A stretch of 7,946 nucleotides of DNA, taken from assembly GCA_964568355.1 (NCBI GenBank), contig CAZMRK010000607.1, forward strand, positions 1 through 7,946, written 5' to 3'. The DNA is from JAJPJX01 sp964568355. GTDB lineage: Bacteria > Acidobacteriota > Terriglobia > Bryobacterales > Bryobacteraceae. The notes beneath the pieces are model-generated. The model was not told where the DNA came from. It searched no databases and saw nothing but the letters and a program-made list of their open reading frames with translations. Each line of letters begins with the position of its first letter. The stretch's first letter is position 1. The translations under genes were made by a program, and so were the position numbers. Shown here piece by piece: positions 1-6,017 of the stretch.

Positions 1-2235
1 TACTGGCAGACCTTGCATGATCTGTGGAAGGAGAACTATTTTCAGCCGCTGTACCAGTGGTGCGATCGCAATGGTCTACAGTTCACCGGACACTGGATGG
101 AGCATGAATGGCCCTATCCCTGGATTTCGCCGGATGACGCCTCGATGTATGCCTTCGAGCACATGCCGGGCATCGACATGCTGGAGGGCTCGAACATCCG
201 CACCAAGGGTGTAGATCCGCATATGCTGTTCACGATCAAGCAGGTGGCCAGCGTGGCGCACCAACTCGGGCGGCGGGCATTCTGCGAGGCCTATGGCGTC
301 TCGGGGTGGGACAGCACGATCGAGCACTACAAGCGCTTTGGCGACTGGCTGATGGTCCACGGGGTCAACTTTGTGGATCAGCACCTGGCCTTCGCAACCG
401 TGCGGGGCGCCCGCAAGCGCGACCATCCACAGAGCTTTACGGACGTCTCCGCCTGGTGGCCGTATTACCGGACCCACGGGGATCATCTGGCTCGCGTCAG
501 CTACCTGCTGACTCGCGGCAGGCCACACAATCGCTTATTGCTACTCGAAGCCACGACCAGCGGCTTTTTGTGGGCGCGGCGTGGGGGCGCGACACCGGAA
601 CTGGAACGGATGCGGCGGGACAATGCCGAACTGATTCAGGCGCTGGCCGATCGCCAGGTGGATTTTGATCTCGGCGATGAGTACATCCTGGAGTGGCATG
701 GAAAGGCTGACGGCGCGCGGCTGGCCGTAGGAAATGCCCGGTACGATCTGCTGGTGTGGCCGGCCAACATGGTCAATCTGCGCTCTCAAACTCTGCCGCT
801 ACTCGAGAAGTACCTGGCTGGAGGCGGGCACGTGCTGGCTCTGGCTGCTCCGGCGGCCTATGTGGATGGACGGCCCAACGGCCAGCCGGCGGCCCTGGCT
901 GCGCGCTACGCAGGGCAGTGGCACCAGGTCTCCGGGGCTGACGCCCTGATCGAAGAAGCGCGCAAGCGTCTGCCGGCACGGGTTACTTTCGAAAGTGCGC
1001 TGCCGCCGGGCGTAGGGCTGCTGGTGCGCGAGTTGGAGAACGGCGACCGTCTGCTGTTCCTGGCCAACACGGGTCTTGCGCCCGTGAAGACGAACGCAAT
1101 GACGGATGGCGGCGGTCTCGAGGAGTGGGACACCAGCGCCGGGTCGGTCTCACCGGCGCGTTTCGAGCCGGTTTCGGCCGGACGCATTCGCTTCCCGATC
1201 GATCTGGCGCCAGCCGGCTCTACGCTGCTTCGAATCACACGCTCCGGAAAGCCCAGGCCGCCGGTCCAGGAGGACACGGTCGCAATCTCGCCGCGTTCCT
1301 GGCAAGTCACGCCCGATGCCCTCAACGTGCTGCCCCTCGACTATTGCGACCTCACGGTGGCCGGGGTGGAGCATCGCAATATCCACACCTGGAAGGCAAA
1401 TTGGGAGATCTGGCAGCAGCATGGCTTCGAGCGTCCGGCTTGGGACAACGCGGTGCAGTACCGCACGCGGGTCTTCGACCGCAATCATTTTGGTCCGGAT
1501 TCGGGCTTCGAAGCCCGCTTTGCGTTCGAGATCGCTTCGGTGGACGCCCTGCCGGGCCTTGAACTGGCGGTCGAAGTTCCCGAACTTTACCACGTCACAG
1601 TGAACGGGTGCGCGGTTTCGTTCACAGGGGCTGCGCGATGGCTCGATCCGCATTTGCGGACTATCTCGATCGAATCACTGGCTCGCGTTGGGGAAAACGA
1701 GATTGTGGTGAGCGGCCGTCCGTTTGACGTGCGCATGGAATTCGAAAATGTATATCTTCGCGGCCGGTTCTCGGTGAAGGCCGCGAGCAGAGGATTTCGC
1801 CTGGAAGCCGCGCAGCGCCTCTCCTATGGGTCCTGGGCGAAACAGGGATATCCGTTCTACAGCGATGCCGTGCTCTACCAGACGGATCTGGATGTCCCCG
1901 CCGGCCGCGGCCGGTTGGAGGTGTCGCTCGGTGAGTGGCAGGGCAGCGTCGTCGAGGTCCTGCTGGACGGCCGGCGGGCTGCGGTGCTCGGCTGGCCCCC
2001 CTATCGGGCGGTCTTCCCGGCTGGTCCGGGACACCATTCGATTGGTATCCGGGTGGTCGCCACTCCGCGCAACCTTTTCGGGCCGTTCCATAATTCCACG
2101 AAGCCGCGCATGCGGGCGTGGCCGGCGGCATGGGCTGACTTCCCCGATCATCAGCCTCCGGGCGAGGCCTACGATCTGCTGGACTACGGTATGACCGCAC
2201 CACCTCGGATCCGCGCGATCCGGGAGCATTTATAA
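1..2235 (+). CDS. GH106-like glycoside hydrolase (probable alpha-L-rhamnosidase), 5' truncated by window edge
   Basis: The frame is open from base 1 to a TAA at 2233-2235 (744 codons), so the start lies upstream; the TTG at 13 is not a credible start. The likely role is hydrolysis of terminal alpha-L-rhamnosyl residues outside the cytoplasm. Fragment residues 1-190 look like the end of a catalytic barrel, with the motif TGHWMEHEWPYPW (residues 29-41, Glu34 and Glu36), GIDML (about 57-61) and CEAYGVSGWD (95-104, Glu96); these acidic residues are the catalytic candidates. Residues about 245-285 (YDLLVWP, then an AGGGHVLALAAP strand) resemble the Rossmann/GATase-like domain of these enzymes. The rest is beta-sandwich, including a C-terminal sugar-binding-like part with VTVNG (about 532-536) and VLLDGRRAAVLGWPPYR. 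GH106 enzymes usually have about 1000 residues, so roughly a quarter to a third is missing. The rhaM gene 23 bases downstream and rhaT nearby support rhamnose as substrate. Substrate specificity is inferred; the wider family also contains enzymes of unknown specificity. Confidence 0.82.
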   Translation, partial: YWQTLHDLWKENYFQPLYQWCDRNGLQFTGHWMEHEWPYPWISPDDASMYAFEHMPGIDMLEGSNIRTKGVDPHMLFTIKQVASVAHQLGRRAFCEAYGVSGWDSTIEHYKRFGDWLMVHGVNFVDQHLAFATVRGARKRDHPQSFTDVSAWWPYYRTHGDHLARVSYLLTRGRPHNRLLLLEATTSGFLWARRGGATPELERMRRDNAELIQALADRQVDFDLGDEYILEWHGKADGARLAVGNARYDLLVWPANMVNLRSQTLPLLEKYLAGGGHVLALAAPAAYVDGRPNGQPAALAARYAGQWHQVSGADALIEEARKRLPARVTFESALPPGVGLLVRELENGDRLLFLANTGLAPVKTNAMTDGGGLEEWDTSAGSVSPARFEPVSAGRIRFPIDLAPAGSTLLRITRSGKPRPPVQEDTVAISPRSWQVTPDALNVLPLDYCDLTVAGVEHRNIHTWKANWEIWQQHGFERPAWDNAVQYRTRVFDRNHFGPDSGFEARFAFEIASVDALPGLELAVEVPELYHVTVNGCAVSFTGAARWLDPHLRTISIESLARVGENEIVVSGRPFDVRMEFENVYLRGRFSVKAASRGFRLEAAQRLSYGSWAKQGYPFYSDAVLYQTDLDVPAGRGRLEVSLGEWQGSVVEVLLDGRRAAVLGWPPYRAVFPAGPGHHSIGIRVVATPRNLFGPFHNSTKPRMRAWPAAWADFPDHQPPGEAYDLLDYGMTAPPRIRAIREHL

Positions 2236-2258
2236 CGAGTTTTGCTGGAGATCTACCG

Positions 2259-2579
2259 ATGGAGCGTGTCTGCTTTTTGTTGCAAGTGAAGAAAGACCGG
2301 TTGGAGGAATATAAGGAGCGCCACCGCGCCGTATGGCCGGAGATGCTCGCAGCTCTGCGGGAAACAGGCTGGCATAACTACTCGTTGTACCTGCGCGACG
2401 ACGGCCTGTTGGTGGGGTACCTGGAGACTCCCGACCTGCGGAAAGCGGTCGAAGGGATGTCCAGGCGCGAGGTGAACGCCCGCTGGCAAAGCTCCATGGC
2501 CCCGTTCTTCGAAAATCTGGACGGGGTGGGGCCGGACGAAGGGTTCCTGCGCCTGGAAGAGGTTTTTCACCTGGACTAG
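2259..2579 (+). CDS. rhaM: L-rhamnose mutarotase
   Basis: The 106-residue protein interconverts alpha and beta anomers of L-rhamnose in the cytoplasm, supplying the form used by the isomerase. Its length equals the family norm (E. coli RhaM has 104). The hallmark segment YKERHRAVWPEM starts at Tyr18, and His22 sits where the E. coli protein has its catalytic His22; NYSLYL (residues 40-45) and the C-terminal WQSSMAPFFENLD part are also typical. The start ATG is preceded by CTGGAG (2245-2250), a modest Shine-Dalgarno with 8 bases of spacing. Only 23 bases separate it from the glycosidase stop, so the two are probably co-transcribed. No transcription terminator is visible after its TAG, because the convergent DinB gene ends 6 bases away. 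Identity is clear from sequence motifs; the operon is inferred from spacing. Confidence 0.93.
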   Translation: MERVCFLLQVKKDRLEEYKERHRAVWPEMLAALRETGWHNYSLYLRDDGLLVGYLETPDLRKAVEGMSRREVNARWQSSMAPFFENLDGVGPDEGFLRLEEVFHLD

Positions 2580-2585
2580 GGTTGG

Positions 2586-3062
2586 TTACATTTCCATATA
2601 CGGCATGGGGGGAACCTTGCCGAGGAGGCGGGTGTAGACCGTCAGGGCGCCGCGATGATGCGCGGTGTGATCGGTCAGAGCGCTGAAAATCGCCGTCTTG
2701 GGCAGGCCGCCCAGAATCGGTCCTGGCGGCAATCGCGCGGCCCACTCCTGCTCGCTATGGGAGGCCACGGCTGCTTTGGCCTCCGCACAAGCGCGATCCA
2801 TCCACGTGCGTGCCGCGCTGAGGGACGTGGTGGAACGAACGGCGTTGTCCATGGCTTCGAAGTTCATGTCGAAGCCTTCGGGTGAAAACACGCCGCGGAA
2901 AAACCATTCGACTGTCTGGGCGGCGTGGGCCACCTGCTGCGCTGCCGTGAACATTCCTTCTTTTGGGGCCATGTTCGAATCGGCTTCTTCCAGAAGCCTT
3001 GTAGAACGATCGAAGAATTCCTTCATCGAATCGAGTTGACCCAACATCTGCGGTTTGGTCAT
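2586..3062 (-). CDS. DinB-family (DinB_2-like) putative metal-dependent protein
   Basis: This 158-residue protein belongs to the DinB/YfiT-like four-helix-bundle superfamily, which normally binds a divalent metal through three histidines. The visible candidates are His46 (in QQVAHAAQ) and the DHTAHHRG motif, with His132 and His136 spaced as the usual last two ligands; the end KVPPMPYM is also common in this group. Members include thiol-dependent transferases (bacillithiol, mycothiol) and many proteins of unknown role, so no substrate can be named. The reading frame continues far upstream without a stop, but ATG at 3062 is chosen because an AGGAGG lies exactly 6 bases before it, while the in-frame ATG at 3068 directly abuts that site. 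It is divergent from the acetyltransferase gene and converges on rhaM with a 6-base gap. There is no sign that it takes part in rhamnose use. Confidence 0.85.
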   Translation of the reverse strand: MTKPQMLGQLDSMKEFFDRSTRLLEEADSNMAPKEGMFTAAQQVAHAAQTVEWFFRGVFSPEGFDMNFEAMDNAVRSTTSLSAARTWMDRACAEAKAAVASHSEQEWAARLPPGPILGGLPKTAIFSALTDHTAHHRGALTVYTRLLGKVPPMPYMEM

Positions 3063-3068
3063 GCACAT

Positions 3069-3074
3069 CCTCCT
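3069..3074 (-). promoter_or_regulatory. Shine-Dalgarno AGGAGG that fixes the DinB start
   Basis: The minus strand reads AGGAGG, then ATGTGC, then ATG at 3062. The perfect site with 6-base spacing selects the ATG at 3062 and rules out the adjoining ATG at 3068. It also shows that this genome uses classical ribosome binding sites, in contrast with vapB and the transporter leader below. Confidence 0.8.
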
Positions 3075-3103
3075 GACTGTTCCATGATGAACGGAGGAGC
3101 GGC

Positions 3104-3856
3104 TTGTTTCAATGGGCCGAAGCCGTGCGAGTATGGGTACTGATGCCGAGAGAAGACGCTTTCGAGACCTCCTTGCCGGTAGGGATTCCGGTGGCTTCGA
3201 CGCCAGCCAAGCAGCCCCAGGCGACGACCCTGACCGGCCGGCTGGTGACGGTTGTACCGCTCGATCCGGTGAGCCATGGCGAGGCGCTGTACCGGGACGC
3301 GGGCGGCGAGGAGAACAGCGCCTTGTGGACCTATCTCTCCGTGGGGCCGTTCCAGGATCGCGACGCCTTTGACAAGTATTTGAAACGCATCGCGGCGGCG
3401 CAGGATCCGCTGTTTTTCGCCATTCTGGACAATGCGACCGGGGAGGCAGCCGGGCATGCGTCTTACATGCGGATCGAGCCTGCGCATCGCGTCGTCGAGG
3501 TCGGCAGCATCCTGTATACTCGCCGGCTTCAACACACCGCGGGAGCAACCGAAGCCATGTATCTGATGGCCCGGCACGTCTTCGAGGAGCTGGGATACCG
3601 GCGCTACGAGTGGAAATGCTATTCGCTCAACGCCGCGTCGAGGCGGGCCGCCCTGCGGTTGGGCTTTACCTTCGAAGGGATCTTCCGCCAGCACATGATC
3701 ATCAAGGGGAGAAATCGGGACACCGCCTGGTTTTCGATGCTCGATAGCGAATGGCCGGCCCGCAAGGAGGCGTTTGAGCATTGGCTCGATCCGGCGAATT
3801 TCGACAGCGATGGCCGCCAGCGGCGCTCGCTGGCCGAGTTTCGGGCGAGGAGTTGA
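3104..3856 (+). CDS. GNAT family N-acetyltransferase, RimJ/RimL type
   Basis: The protein (250 residues from this start) should transfer acetyl from acetyl-CoA to an amine in the cytoplasm; the acceptor is unknown. The N-terminal strand TLTGRLVTVVPLD (42-54) and the order of elements match the RimJ/RimL-like GNAT_3 group. The acetyl-CoA region is VEVGSILYTRRLQHTAGATEA (131-151) followed by a helix, and NAASRRAALRLGFTFEGIFR (176-195) is the typical C-terminal motif with the conserved LGF-x-x-EG-x-x-R. The start is uncertain. TTG at 3104 has GGAGGAG (3093-3099) at good distance. ATG at 3143 (237 residues) fits the usual N-terminal length of the family better, but has no convincing ribosome binding site. 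The gene is divergent from DinB with only about 41 bases between starts, so their promoters must overlap. It converges on vapC across a repeat element. Confidence 0.85.
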   Translation: MFQWAEAVRVWVLMPREDAFETSLPVGIPVASTPAKQPQATTLTGRLVTVVPLDPVSHGEALYRDAGGEENSALWTYLSVGPFQDRDAFDKYLKRIAAAQDPLFFAILDNATGEAAGHASYMRIEPAHRVVEVGSILYTRRLQHTAGATEAMYLMARHVFEELGYRRYEWKCYSLNAASRRAALRLGFTFEGIFRQHMIIKGRNRDTAWFSMLDSEWPARKEAFEHWLDPANFDSDGRQRRSLAEFRARS

Positions 3857-3877
3857 CGATAGCGCTCTGATCGGGAA

Positions 3878-3939
3878 GTCCGCTCCGTCACCGTCGCGGT
3901 TTGGTGGCGGAACGGAACCGCGCGCGCCAGCAAGCGGAC
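3878..3939. repeat. REP-like palindromic intergenic element
   Basis: A 62-base element lies in the gap between the convergent acetyltransferase and vapC genes. It is bounded by the inverted repeat GTCCGCT (3878-3884) and AGCGGAC (3933-3939). It contains a second nested inverted repeat, CGCGGTT (3895-3901) and AACCGCG (3916-3922), so either strand could fold into a long imperfect hairpin. Read through on the minus strand it encodes the peptide RPLAGARGSV. I recall this peptide as recurring in spurious or hypothetical proteins predicted from Acidobacteriota genomes, which would make this a dispersed repeat; that is from memory and unverified. It may also serve as a bidirectional terminator. No T-run is present. 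Confidence 0.6.
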
Positions 3940-3986
3940 GAACCGAATCACCCGTCAAAGCACTAGATATCGCTTCGCTGGAGTGA

Positions 3987-4361
3987 CTAGTAGAAGTTCA
4001 GCTCTTTCATCGGATAGTGTTTCCGGTTCCGAGTCCAGAGCATCGCGTTCTGCAATACCGCTGTCGCGGCAATCAGCGCGTCACCTAATTCCACGTTGTG
4101 GCTTTTGTGATATTTGCGCAGGTACTCGCCTGCCTGACGAGCCAGTTGGGCATCTATCGGAATACATAACAGGGCGCTGAAGAGAACGGTAAGGGCCTCA
4201 TATTCTTTCGGCCGGGCGCCATGCCAAAGCTCAGCCACGGAAACCGGTGAACAGAGCACCAAGTCTTCAGACTCGGCCAGTGCCGTCCACTTCTCCACAA
4301 CAGCCGGATCTTTGCCGCGCGTAACCTCGATGAGAATATCAGAATCTACCAGAATCGTCAC
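3987..4361 (-). CDS. vapC: VapC-type PIN-domain toxin ribonuclease
   Basis: This 124-residue PIN-domain protein is expected to be the Mg-dependent RNase toxin of a type II toxin-antitoxin pair, cutting tRNA or rRNA when free of its antitoxin. The acidic active-site residues are visible: Asp6 (VDSDILIE), Glu44 (SVAELWHG) and Asp94 (ELGDALIAA). The closing motif LWTRNRKHYPM (residues 108-118) carries the usual Thr/Asn region. The start is GTG at 4361, whose GTGA overlaps the vapB stop (TGA, 4360-4358). The overlap implies translational coupling, so the toxin is made only after the antitoxin. All catalytic positions are intact, so the toxin is probably active. Its RNA target cannot be read from the sequence. 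Confidence 0.9.
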   Translation of the reverse strand: MTILVDSDILIEVTRGKDPAVVEKWTALAESEDLVLCSPVSVAELWHGARPKEYEALTVLFSALLCIPIDAQLARQAGEYLRKYHKSHNVELGDALIAATAVLQNAMLWTRNRKHYPMKELNFY

Positions 4362-4615
4362 GCTCTACCCAACTGGTCCAGCCGCGCACCACTGCGAAGC
4401 CGGCGAACGTATTTGCCTGAGTCCCCCAAGTCCGCCCGGTCTTTGGCGATTCCTACCACCGCCCGCATCGCCTTTCTGCGGTTCTCCAGACTGCCGATGT
4501 ATCGCTGCCGCACGGCATCTCGTACCAACTCCGAGATAGACGAACCCGTACTGCGTGCCTGGAGGTGCAATGTCCTCCACAGATCGTCATCCAGATAGAG
4601 TTGAGTCCGCCTCAT
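4358..4615 (-). CDS. vapB: VapB-type ribbon-helix-helix antitoxin
   Basis: This 85-residue protein is the likely antitoxin and autorepressor of the pair. The N-terminus RRTQLYLDD (2-10) forms the DNA-contacting strand of a ribbon-helix-helix fold. It is followed by two helices including SSISELVRDAVRQRY (25-39), the typical CopG/RHH second helix. The basic, less ordered C-terminal half (about 45-85) would wrap the PIN toxin. The stop codon overlaps the vapC GTG by 4 bases. The start ATG has no Shine-Dalgarno: the bases before it on the minus strand belong to the palindromic operator and the -10 box, so the mRNA may begin at or next to the ATG. The RHH fold plus the perfect operator immediately upstream makes autoregulation very likely. 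Confidence 0.88.
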   Translation of the reverse strand: MRRTQLYLDDDLWRTLHLQARSTGSSISELVRDAVRQRYIGSLENRRKAMRAVVGIAKDRADLGDSGKYVRRLRSGARLDQLGRA

Positions 4616-4633
4616 GATGTATACTATACATCA
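4615..4633. promoter_or_regulatory. vapBC autoregulatory operator palindrome
   Basis: TGATGTATA (4615-4623) and TATACATCA (4625-4633) form a perfect inverted repeat of 9 bases around one central base. It overlaps the first base of vapB and the candidate -10 box. Such a symmetric site at this place is what a ribbon-helix-helix antitoxin dimer, or the VapBC complex, normally binds to repress its own promoter. A second pair, CATGATG (4613-4619) and CATCATG (4640-4646), flanks it and might be an additional half-site set. Confidence 0.75.
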
Positions 4634-4650
4634 CTCGATCATCATGTCCG
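4623..4650 (-). promoter_or_regulatory. Predicted vapBC promoter
   Basis: On the minus strand a -35-like CGGACA (4650-4645; 4 of 6 to TTGACA) is followed after 16 bases by a -10 TATAGT (4628-4623; 5 of 6). Only 7 bases separate the -10 from the vapB ATG. The predicted transcript would therefore start on or next to the ATG, and the operator palindrome covers the -10 box. Confidence 0.5.
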
Positions 4651-4671
4651 TCCGGTACCTTCTGGCACCCC

Positions 4672-4680
4672 TGTTATAAT
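4672..4680 (+). promoter_or_regulatory. Extended -10 promoter for the MFS transporter
   Basis: TGTTATAAT contains a consensus TATAAT (4675-4680) preceded by the TG of an extended -10. No good -35 is present 16-18 bases upstream. The expected start of transcription is around 4686-4688, which coincides with the ATG of a 14-codon leader ORF. It lies in the vapB-transporter divergent gap, 22 bases from the vapB -35 box. Confidence 0.6.
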
Positions 4681-4686
4681 CCCCGC

Positions 4687-4731
4687 ATGAATAGGTCCTT
4701 CCGGTTCTCTTGCTTCGGGCGTGTGTCATGA
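4687..4731 (+). CDS. Putative 14-codon leader ORF overlapping the transporter start
   Basis: An ATG at 4687 opens a short frame encoding MNRSFRFSCFGRVS. Its TGA (4729-4731) overlaps the transporter ATG (4728-4730) as ATGA. The ATG sits 6 bases after TATAAT, so it could be the first codon of a leaderless mRNA. The transporter itself has no clear Shine-Dalgarno, so re-initiation from this leader is a reasonable mechanism. The peptide shows no attenuator-like codon run, and the ORF could be chance. Confidence 0.35.
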   Translation: MNRSFRFSCFGRVS

Positions 4732-5975
4732 CACGCCGCCAGTCTGTGGTTGGGCTGATCTTTCTCGGCATCCTGATCAGCTACATCGACCGGGGCAACC
4801 TCAGCATCGCAGCCGCTTCCATGATGCGCGATTTCCAGCTTTCTCCGGCTGCGATGGGCACCCTGCTATCGGCATTTTTCTGGACGTATGCGGCTTTTCA
4901 GATTCCCGCCGGGGCGATCGTCGACCGCTTCGGCATCCGGCGGACTTATGCCGCCGCGTTTTTGCTCTGGTCCGTGGCCTCTGCATCGATCGCGCTTGCC
5001 CGGAGCATGACGGATGTCGTGTGGCTGCGAATGCTGCTCGGCATGGCCGAAGCGGTGGGTCCGATTGCCAGCCTTTCGTATATCCGGCAGAATTTTGCCG
5101 GAAAAGAACAGGGTGTGCCTACCTCGATTTACATTGCCGGCCAGAATATCGGGCCGGCTCTGGGGGCCCTGCTTGGTACGTTGTTGATCGACAGTCTCGG
5201 TTGGCGGCTGATGTTCGCCGTCACCGGGCTGGTTCCACTGGCATGGCTGCCCTTCTGGCTCTGGCTGGTCCCCGCCAAGCGGCCCGAGCCGGTGCCGGCC
5301 GGGCGGGTGCAAGAGGTGGCCGAAGTGCCCTACCACAGGCCCTGGGGCGCGGTGGTGGCGAGTCCGGCATTCTGGGCGATGGCGCTGTGCATTTTTCTTT
5401 CTTCGTATTATTGGTACTTCGTACTCACCTGGGTGCCCGCCTTCCTGACCATGTCGCGCGGTTTCACCAACCTGGAGATGGGGCGGATTCTTTCGATACC
5501 ACTGTTTGTGATGGCCGTTTGCAACGTGGGAGCCGGATTCGTGGCCGACCGGTTGATCCAGCGAATCGGATCCGTCTTTCGGGTTCGCGTGATGTTTTGC
5601 GCGCTGGGCTATCTCTGCGCCTCGGCGGTCTTGCTGCTGCTGGTTCTGCCGTCCCGCTCCGCCGTTTTTCCGGTGCTGCTTTTTTCGATGTGCGGCATTG
5701 GAATCGGCAATTCCAATTACTGGGCGATCTCGCAGCACACGCCGCCGCAGCAGATGGTGGGCCGTACCATTGGATTTCTGAACACGCTTTCCACGGCAGC
5801 CGGCGCCGTAGCGCCGTTGCTGACCGGCTGGCTGTTGGGGCCGCAGAAGAATTTCGGAGTGGCTCTGGCGGTCGCCGGTGCCGCTCCGCTGCTGGCGGCC
5901 GCCTGCCTGATGCTTTCCGGACCGCGTGCACTCGACCGCATGAAGTTGTTGCTGGCCGGCTCGCGTGCCGATTGA
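4728..5975 (+). CDS. MFS transporter, anion:cation symporter (ACS) type
   Basis: This 415-residue inner-membrane protein has about 12 hydrophobic segments in two halves joined by a hydrophilic loop (about 181-205). The first helix carries YIDRGNLS (19-26), typical of the ACS family that imports hexuronates, glucarate, galactonate or other organic acids with protons. The MFS loop motif GAIVDRFGIRR is at 62-72, with its weaker copy GFVADRL at 270-276. The exact substrate is not readable; a sugar acid from glycan breakdown suits the context. ATG at 4728 is chosen because the protein then begins directly with the first helix. TTG at 4710 would add six residues without a better ribosome site. The start overlaps the stop of a 14-codon leader ORF. 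It is divergent from vapB, and the rhodanese-like gene begins 42 bases after its TGA. Confidence 0.85.
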   Translation: MTRRQSVVGLIFLGILISYIDRGNLSIAAASMMRDFQLSPAAMGTLLSAFFWTYAAFQIPAGAIVDRFGIRRTYAAAFLLWSVASASIALARSMTDVVWLRMLLGMAEAVGPIASLSYIRQNFAGKEQGVPTSIYIAGQNIGPALGALLGTLLIDSLGWRLMFAVTGLVPLAWLPFWLWLVPAKRPEPVPAGRVQEVAEVPYHRPWGAVVASPAFWAMALCIFLSSYYWYFVLTWVPAFLTMSRGFTNLEMGRILSIPLFVMAVCNVGAGFVADRLIQRIGSVFRVRVMFCALGYLCASAVLLLLVLPSRSAVFPVLLFSMCGIGIGNSNYWAISQHTPPQQMVGRTIGFLNTLSTAAGAVAPLLTGWLLGPQKNFGVALAVAGAAPLLAAACLMLSGPRALDRMKLLLAGSRAD

Positions 5976-6003
5976 CGCGCCGTAGTGGGAAACTTCGTGG
6001 TGA

Positions 6004-6011
6004 GTTATGCT
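6004..6011 (+). promoter_or_regulatory. Possible -10 box before the rhodanese-like gene
   Basis: GTTATGCT (6004-6011) stands exactly 14 bases before the ATG at 6018, the same place as GTTATAAT (4673-4680) relative to the leader ATG at 4687. Within it TATGCT fits a weak -10, 6 bases before the ATG. No -35 is found at normal spacing (TTGACG at 5972-5977 is 28 bases away). The gene may instead be read through from the transporter. Confidence 0.3.
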
Positions 6012-6017
6012 GGGGCC

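Noticed and set aside
3063..3548. Upstream in-frame extension of the DinB gene to a 320-residue protein on the minus strand.
   Set aside because: The extra part is antisense to the acetyltransferase, low-complexity and Arg/Pro-rich, and a perfect AGGAGG fixes the start at 3062.
3059..3958. Open frame of 299 codons on the minus strand.
   Set aside because: It is antisense to the well-supported acetyltransferase; its first codons come from the palindromic repeat, and no domain is recognisable.
3987..4615. Recent horizontal transfer of vapBC judged by base composition.
   Set aside because: Rows checked by eye vary from about 50 to 62 percent GC, only slightly below the neighbours; no direct repeats or mobile genes flank the pair.
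4866..5738. Open frame of 290 codons on the minus strand inside the transporter gene.
   Set aside because: Its composition is His/Gln/Arg-rich without any motif; it is the antisense shadow of the MFS gene.
5972..5977. TTGACG as a -35 box for the rhodanese-like gene.
   Set aside because: The only -10-like sequence (6006-6011) is 28 bases away, far outside workable spacing; the hexamer also overlaps the transporter stop codon.
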